Source of the DNA: Liriodendron chinense
Lineage: Eukaryota > Streptophyta > Magnoliopsida > Magnoliales > Magnoliaceae
Direction of reading: 5' to 3'
DNA: 64,000 bases
Assembly (NCBI GenBank): GCA_003013855.2
Contig: PVNU02000773.1
Coordinates: forward strand, 2,669,001 to 2,733,000
Both the position numbers and the translations under genes were made by a program. Of this stretch, positions 59,000 through 64,000 are shown piece after piece; positions within the stretch are counted from its first letter, which is position 1, and each line of letters starts with the position of its first letter. Under the pieces are notes generated by a model. That model worked only from the letters and a program-made list of their open reading frames with translations, searched no databases and had not been told where the DNA came from.

Positions 59000-59010
59000 G
59001 TTTTCACAGG

Positions 59011-59460
59011 ATGTACGGACGTTTGCTTCATGCCCAACCAATCGCATATTTCAAATCCATCCCACCGCCTCCCCTGCTCCTCTCTCTCACCCCTTCAACG
59101 GTCGTCTCTCGCCCAAGAAACCCTACGCCCCCCTCTCTTTCTATATCCCAACCCAACGGTCGTCTCTCGCCCTCTCGCCCAAGAAACCCCACGCCCCCTC
59201 TCTTTCTCTCTCTCAACGGTCTTAAACAGAGAAGCCCTCACAGCCAAGGAGGACGAGAAGAAGAAGATGATCAACATAGAGATATCGAAGGAGATGTGGA
59301 AGGAGATGCCGATTCGAATGCTTTGGAAGATCAGGAACATGCAGAGAAGATGGAACATGATAATGTCAGCTCGAAAAGAAGAGGGAAGAAGAAAAAGATT
59401 GTGGGGCCTCTGTTTGATCCAAGAGTTCATTATACATGGAAATTATATTCCTTGTATTGA
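59011..59460 (+). CDS. Hypothetical ORF, doubtful gene fragment
   Basis: An open frame of 149 codons just right of element O. The first half is proline/serine-rich and built on a 58-bp tandem duplication (PRNPTPP repeated), which looks more like leader than protein. The second half is acidic then basic: EEEDDQHRDIEGDVEGD, then SSKRRGKKKKIVGPLFDPR. The second half could be a true first exon, with translation starting elsewhere, but I do not recognise a family. The frame is open leftward into the foldback element. An overlapping frame is also open here, so coding status is uncertain. Confidence 0.2.
   Translation: MYGRLLHAQPIAYFKSIPPPPLLLSLTPSTVVSRPRNPTPPSLSISQPNGRLSPSRPRNPTPPLFLSLNGLKQRSPHSQGGREEEDDQHRDIEGDVEGDADSNALEDQEHAEKMEHDNVSSKRRGKKKKIVGPLFDPRVHYTWKLYSLY
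59096..59213. repeat. 58-bp tandem duplication
   Basis: CAACGGTCGTCTCTCGCCC followed by AAGAAACCCYACGCCCC occurs twice (59096 and 59154), the second with an extra 8-bp CTCTCGCC. Confidence 0.85.
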
Positions 59461-59799
59461 CATTGAAGCCAACGTTGGGAAGCAGTAATATAAGACACCT
59501 CCAATCTGCCTGGTTTCACTCCCCGAGGAATGTAGTACTCCTGTACCTTGACCTTGGCCTGATATCAAATCCAAGGTATATATGCACGTGGAAGGGCCTT
59601 CTTTGAATTTTTGTCAGGGAATTTCCTGTGGGTATTTTCACTAATCCTTCCTTAGTCACTTAGTTCTGTCTATTTCTAACATAACTCTAGGGATATTTCT
59701 TTCTATTATTCTTCATTACTGTTTTTCTCATCCATCTCATTTATATTTTTCTTATTTACTCGTTAGGTGTGGGACCACTTTTTACATGCCTTCCATATC
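59461..59799. other. Intergenic, nothing recognised
   Basis: About 340 bp. A CCAAG|GTATATATG donor-like site lies near 59574; otherwise nothing. Confidence 0.4.
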
Positions 59800-60136
59800 G
59801 ATTGGGTAATGCCGAAGTCGATGTTGGATTTATTTTTGGCTTGACATGGAGAAGGGTGGGAAAAACTATGAAAGTCCTTTGTAGATTGCTCCTTCTAGCA
59901 GTTTGGTGGTCAATTTGAGGGGAATGCAATAGGAGATTTTTTTCGAAATAGGAGATTATCGTCCCAAAAGGTTATTAAGGAAATTCAATGTAATGTGTTG
60001 GGCAGGGCTTCTTATGTATAGGCAAGTTAAATCTGCCAATTTCTACTCTCTTTTTTTAGTGGTAAAGTTGGGTTGTATTCTTTGTGCGCTTTTCGGCGCG
60101 CTTCTAATATTTTCAGTTTTTTTAAAAAAAAAAAAA
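59800..60136 (+). mobile_element. LINE 3' end remnant
   Basis: Reads LLLLAVWWSI followed by GECNRRFF and KEIQCNV, the end of the plant LINE C-terminal domain. This is followed by the untranslated CTTTGTGCGCTTTTCGGCGC phrase common at plant L1 3' ends, and a poly-A run (60124-60136). Confidence 0.75.
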
Positions 60137-60137
60137 C

Positions 60138-60225
60138 TTGTTTACACATGTTTTGGCCCTTCACCTTACCTTAATATTAGCCTTCAACTCAAACCAATTT
60201 TTTGATTTTTTACAGTGTCATTGTG

Positions 60226-60268
<43 letters not shown>

Positions 60269-60880
60269 TTCGATGATTTTCGCGTCTTTTAGAACCCATG
60301 AATGGAATAATTAATACAAATTGAAATTCAAGTTGGTCCCACCATAGAGAAAAAGTAGATAGGGTAGCCAAATCAAAAATCCTTCTTAAGAGCGTTGTCA
60401 GGTCAATCACAAACTCATGGTATAGATTCAAGCCACTCACTAAATAAACCTGACAGGCAAAAATCTATTGAGAAGAACTTGTGAGAAGAAAAAGAATAAC
60501 ACACTCATCGAATGAACGCAATGAAAATAAGAATGTCGAGAAAAATATATGGGTAGAGAAGTAATGACAAAATTAGGAGTAAATGCGTTTAAGGACAGTC
60601 AAGAGTAATACTAAAAGGTAATAAGAAGAAGGAGGGTAGATTTAAATAGTTTTACGATTTGCTGCTAGTCCGTAGGAGTTAGTCGGTTCTAGTCGAAACG
60701 ATTCTAAAAGGGTAAGGGTAACATCCAAAAGGACAATGGTGGAGGTAGTAGGAAATGACGTGAGGGCTTTTGGTTTAACTGAGGATATGGTCCGTGACAG
60801 ATTGGAATAGCATAGCAAGATTTGTGTAGCTGACCCCAATCAATTGGGACGATACTTTGATGACGATGATGATGATGAAA
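60138..60880 (+). mobile_element. RTE-like LINE 3' tail, copy 1, ending in (GAT)n
   Basis: Contains a CA microsatellite (60229-60266). The part from about 60730 reads TMVEVVGND, LTEDMVRDRLE and an ICVADPNQLG motif, the usual last residues of plant RTE-type LINEs, then ends in GATGATGATG repeats. The left part, 60138-60775, is a direct repeat of 61606-62200. Confidence 0.6.
60229..60266. repeat. (CA)n microsatellite
   Basis: About 38 bp of CA. A shorter CA run sits at the matching place in the second copy (about 61700-61718). Confidence 0.9.
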
Positions 60881-60918
60881 TTGCGGATGAAGCTGATGAT
60901 ATATATATATATACACAC

Positions 60919-61165
60919 ACATCATCATTATCATCATTAAAGCGCTATCCCAATTAATTTGCGCTTTACGATTCCGTTCGACTATTCCAATCTATTATAG
61001 ATTGCATATTCAATTAAAACAAAAATGTTTAAATCTTTTTACCTCCACCGTTGGCGACTTGAGGCTACGCCTTGATTTTTTAAAGCCTTCAACTTGAACC
61101 AACTGTCACTTTCAAAGCGTGGAGTTCCTTATCTTCGATGCACATGGTCGAAGAATTAAATTTTT
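60919..61165 (-). mobile_element. RTE-like 3' tail, inverted copy
   Basis: Starts with CATCATCATTATCATCATT and runs through a decayed CCCAATTAATTTG word, the reverse complement of the GACCCCAATCAATTGGGAC region. It forms a tail-to-tail pair with the copy ending at 60880. Confidence 0.5.
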
Positions 61166-61259
61166 GCTTTTCTTGTGTTTATGATTTTTAGGTATTACGT
61201 CTGACTTTCTTTAAATCCATAGAATCCTAATTCTACCATTGCTTGTCTTTCTACGAATG

Positions 61260-61440
61260 TTTGTGAACATCCTAATTTGACCGCACCCAAAAGGATAGTG
61301 GTGGAGGTAGGAAATGACTTAGGGCGTATGATTAACCGCTGGTATGATCCGTGACGGTGACGGTCTGCAATGGCATGGCAAGATTCACCCAATCAATTGG
61401 GACAATGATGATGATGATGATGATGATATTGACGATGGGG
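61260..61440 (+). mobile_element. RTE-like 3' tail, short plus-strand copy
   Basis: AGGATAGTGGTGGAGGTAGG, GTATGATCCGTGACGG and CCAATCAATTGGGACAATG, then (GATGAT)n at 61408-61430. Confidence 0.65.
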
Positions 61441-61605
61441 ATGGTTATTTAATTTTGTCCATAGTTATTCAAGTCTTCTTTTTTTTTTTTTGTCTAGCTC
61501 TATCCATGTCCTTTTAGGTGCACCGCTTGCCCTTTGCCAAGCCATTAACATATACCAACACACTATTAATCTTAGTTCGTTAAGTCTTTTTTTGTTTTTT
61601 TTAAT

Positions 61606-62200
61606 TTGTCTACACATGTTTTGACCCTTCACTTTACTATAATATTGGCCTTTAACTCAAACCAATTTTGTTGTTTTTTAGGATGTCATTGTGCACATAC
61701 ACACACACACACACACCTTTCGATGGTTTTGGCATCTTTTAGAACCCATGAATGGAATAATTAATACAAATTGAAATTCAAGATGAAACCACCACAGAGA
61801 ATAAGTGGATCGGGTAGCCAAGCCGAAAATCCTTCTTCAGAGTATCGTCAGGTCAGTTACAGTATATGATTTAAGTTTCTAAATAAACCTGACCAGCAAA
61901 AAGCTATTAAAAAGAACTTGTGGGAAGAAAAGGAATAACACACATATCTGATGAACGCAGTAGAAATAAGAACATTGAGAAGAATATGTGGGAAGAGAAG
62001 TAATAACAAAATTAGGAGTAAATGCGTTCAAGGATAGTCAAGAGTAATGCTAAAAGGTAATAAGAAGAAGGAAGGTAGATTTAAATAGTTTTGTGATTTG
62101 CTGCTAGTCCTTAGGAGTTGGTTCTAGTTGAAACGGTTCTAAAAGGGTAAGGGTAACATCCAAAAGGACAATGGTGGAGGTAGTAGGAAAGGACTCTGGG
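61606..62200 (+). mobile_element. RTE-like tail region, copy 2 of the 1.47-kb direct repeat
   Basis: Follows 60138-60775 closely from TTGTCTACACATGTTTTG through GAACCCATGAATGGAATAA to GGACAATGGTGGAGGTAGTAGG minus two bases, where it stops. It lacks the (GAT)n end. Confidence 0.75.
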
Positions 62201-62239
62201 ATTTTTTTAAATCTCCTTGTACTAATAAAATTGAAGGAG

Positions 62240-62690
62240 AAATTCTATATGATGGGAGCATGATCAGCCACGATACATGAGGCAAAATATTAAACAGTTA
62301 GGGAAGAACGCATTCATAGGATGAGTGCAAAGAAATGAGGATGTTGAAAACGATATATGAGAAGACAAGGCAATGACAATATCAGGAATGAAAGGATTAA
62401 AGGAAAGTTAGAAGCAACACCAACGAGTAATAAGATGAGGGAAAGTAGAATAGGATAGTTTGGCCAAGTTCGACGTAGATAAATAACTATACTATTTTAA
62501 AGTGTTAGTTGGTTCAAGTTTAAGGTTGTAAAATGGTGAACAAAAGGCCTAAAGGGACATGGGTGGAAGTAGTTACAAAAGATTTAAACAGATGGTTTAA
62601 CTGAGGATATAGTCTATGATAGATTAGAATGGTGGAACAGAATTGTAAAGCTTAGAATAGTTGGGATAATTCTTTGATGATGATGATATA
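62240..62690 (+). mobile_element. RTE-like 3' tail, plus-strand copy
   Basis: Ends TTAACTGAGGATATAG, GATTAGAATGGTGGAACAG and TAGTTGGGATAATTC, then (GATGAT). Pairs tail to tail with the next copy across a TATATACATA spacer. Confidence 0.65.
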
Positions 62691-62698
62691 TATACATA

Positions 62699-62880
62699 AA
62701 TACGTATATCATCATCCTCATCCTCATGATCAATGCATTGTCTCAACAAATTGGGGTTAACTACATGAATCCTGTTATTCCATTCCATTCCATCATGAAG
62801 TATATACTCAGTTAAATTATGAGCCCTTGTATCATTTCTTACTACCTCCTCTATTGTACTTATGGGCACGTGCGATGAAG
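62699..62880 (-). mobile_element. RTE-like 3' tail, inverted copy
   Basis: Starts ATATCATCATCCTCATCC. On the minus strand it reads WNNRIHVVNPNL-like residues after AHNLTEYILHD-like residues, matching the RTE tail. Confidence 0.65.
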
Positions 62881-63055
62881 ATGAGGAACTATAAGCTTTG
62901 AAAGAGTTAGTTTGGTCAAGTTGAAGGCTCTTAAAAGATAGTGGTGAAGGTAGAAAGATTTAAGCACCTATTGTTTAATTGAAGATTTGGAATAACGGAA
63001 CAAATTTGTAAAACTTAGATTAGTTGCGATAACACTTATATGATGATGATGAGAT
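62881..63055 (+). mobile_element. RTE-like 3' tail, plus-strand copy
   Basis: Contains AAAGATAGTGGTGAAGGTAG and TTAGTTGCGATAAC, and ends in TATGATGATGATGAG. Confidence 0.55.
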
Positions 63056-63066
63056 ACATACGTACA

Positions 63067-63480
63067 TAATCATCCTCATCCTTAATCTCATCATCATCAT
63101 CATCATCATTATCAAAGCATTGTTTCAATCAATTAGAATCGACTACACAAATCCTGTTATTCCACTCTGCACCGTCACGAACCATATCCTCACTTACACC
63201 ACCCCTTAGTCATTTCCTACCACCACCACCACCACTATCCTTTCAGACATTACCCTCGCCCTTTTAGAACTTTTCAACTAGAACCGACTAACTCATTCAT
63301 ACTAGTGTAGTTCCTTATCTACATTGCACGTGGCAAAACCATTTACGCTGACTTTCCTTCCCCTTATTAACTTTTGGTGTTACTCCTAATTTTTCTCGAA
63401 TGCATTTATTTATAATTCCATCACTCTTTATCTTCCCACACGTTTTTCTAAACATCCTATGAATGTGTTATTTTGTGTCT
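63067..63480 (-). mobile_element. RTE-like 3' tail, inverted copy, longest
   Basis: (CATCAT)n at 63091-63108 is followed by ATCAATTAGAATCGACTAC, CACTACTATCC-type words, and sequence mirroring the left part of the plus-strand copies up to about 63480. Confidence 0.6.
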
Positions 63481-63654
63481 TCCCACACATTCAAAATGGT
63501 AGACCCGACTAAACCTTCGAGATAGTTTTTTTTCCTCTTCCAAATTGTTATGTGTGGTGTGGCTCATTTGAATTTCTATTTAGATTGATTATTAGCTCCG
63601 CCAATCCTAAAAAACGCTAGTGTAATCGGAGTGTGTACACACACACATTGACAC

Positions 63655-63858
63655 TAACAAGAAGGATAAGGTTGATTTGAGTCGAAGGGTTTTATAAGGA
63701 CAAGGTGAAGGGCCAAAAGGTTCATGTTTGAAGGTACTAACAAAGAGTTAAGTACCTACCGTTTAACTGAGGATACAACCAGCTAGATTACAACGAGGGA
63801 ACAAAATTGTAATACTTAAATTAGTTGGGATAGTGCTTAGATGACGATGATGGTATTC
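63655..63858 (+). mobile_element. RTE-like 3' tail, plus-strand copy
   Basis: Contains TTTAACTGAGGATACAACC and TTAGTTGGGATAGTGCTTAG, ending in ATGACGATGATGG. Confidence 0.6.
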
Positions 63859-63868
63859 ATACATACAT

Positions 63869-64000
63869 AACATCATCCTCATCATCCTCATTAAAGTAAT
63901 GTCCCAACTGATTGAGTTAGCTACACGAATCTCGTTATGCCACACGCTACTCCGCCACTGTATCTTCACTTAAGCAATAGGCCCTTAAGTCATTTCTTAA
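63869..64000 (-). mobile_element. RTE-like 3' tail, inverted copy, cut by window end
   Basis: Starts CATCATCCTCATCATCC, then GTCCCAACTGATTGAG and CTACACGAATCTCGTTATG, mirrored RTE tail words. Confidence 0.6.

Noticed and set aside
63067..63120. (CAT)n blocks considered as a CRISPR-like or satellite array
   Set aside because: Simple trinucleotide repeats at RTE tail ends; no regular spacer-repeat structure, and the genome is eukaryotic.

Overview
The window is plant nuclear DNA, most likely from a magnoliid-type (early-diverging) flowering plant. Intron-rich genes, plant Ty3/gypsy, Ty1/copia, LINE and SINE remnants, long microsatellites and very sparse coding sequence show the plant origin. 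The magnoliid placement is an inference from the many copies of a foldback repeat with a 'GTGGGCCCACC...TGATGTATG...GTCCATCC' core and was not checked by search. I see only two convincing protein-coding genes, both on the minus strand. One is an intact single-exon DRT100-like secreted LRR protein (26877-27986). The other is a complete four-exon cornichon-family cargo receptor (CDS from 54699 down to 39005), whose exons total 447 nt spread over 15.7 kb.

Layout. 1-9.1 kb is a graveyard of LTR retrotransposons: a 2.8-kb solo LTR with TGTAAC...GTTACA ends, an antisense gypsy pol fragment, an Athila-like LTR, and a copia fragment with its primer-binding site. 9.1-22 kb has no recognisable gene; it holds two or three SINE-like insertions, three LTR-like blocks and microsatellites. 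22-26.5 kb is packed with foldback, Mutator-like miniature elements, including a nested palindrome. The DRT100-like gene follows at 27-28 kb with its own TATA box. 28-39 kb is intergenic, with three more foldback elements and small tandem duplications. 39.0-54.7 kb is the cornichon gene. Its introns contain a SINE with target-site duplication, a copia LTR, a 2.6-kb 5'-truncated LINE with a perfect 15-bp target-site duplication inserted into an older opposite-strand LINE, a copia RT/RNase H remnant and foldback elements. 54.7-59 kb, upstream of cornichon, is an almost continuous array of foldback elements, several nested. 59-64 kb holds a weak ORF, a LINE tail and an array of RTE-like 3' tails ending in (GAT)n, several arranged tail to tail.

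The two genes have no obvious functional link: one encodes a secreted/cell-wall LRR protein, the other an ER-exit cargo adaptor. The main interest is structural. At least 17 foldback elements share one internal core but carry different termini, and several have 9-bp target duplications. They include a mirror-image pair of nested insertions, and a tandem duplication of one element plus its target site that was later hit by two different insertions. All family assignments come from reading the sequence; no database was searched.
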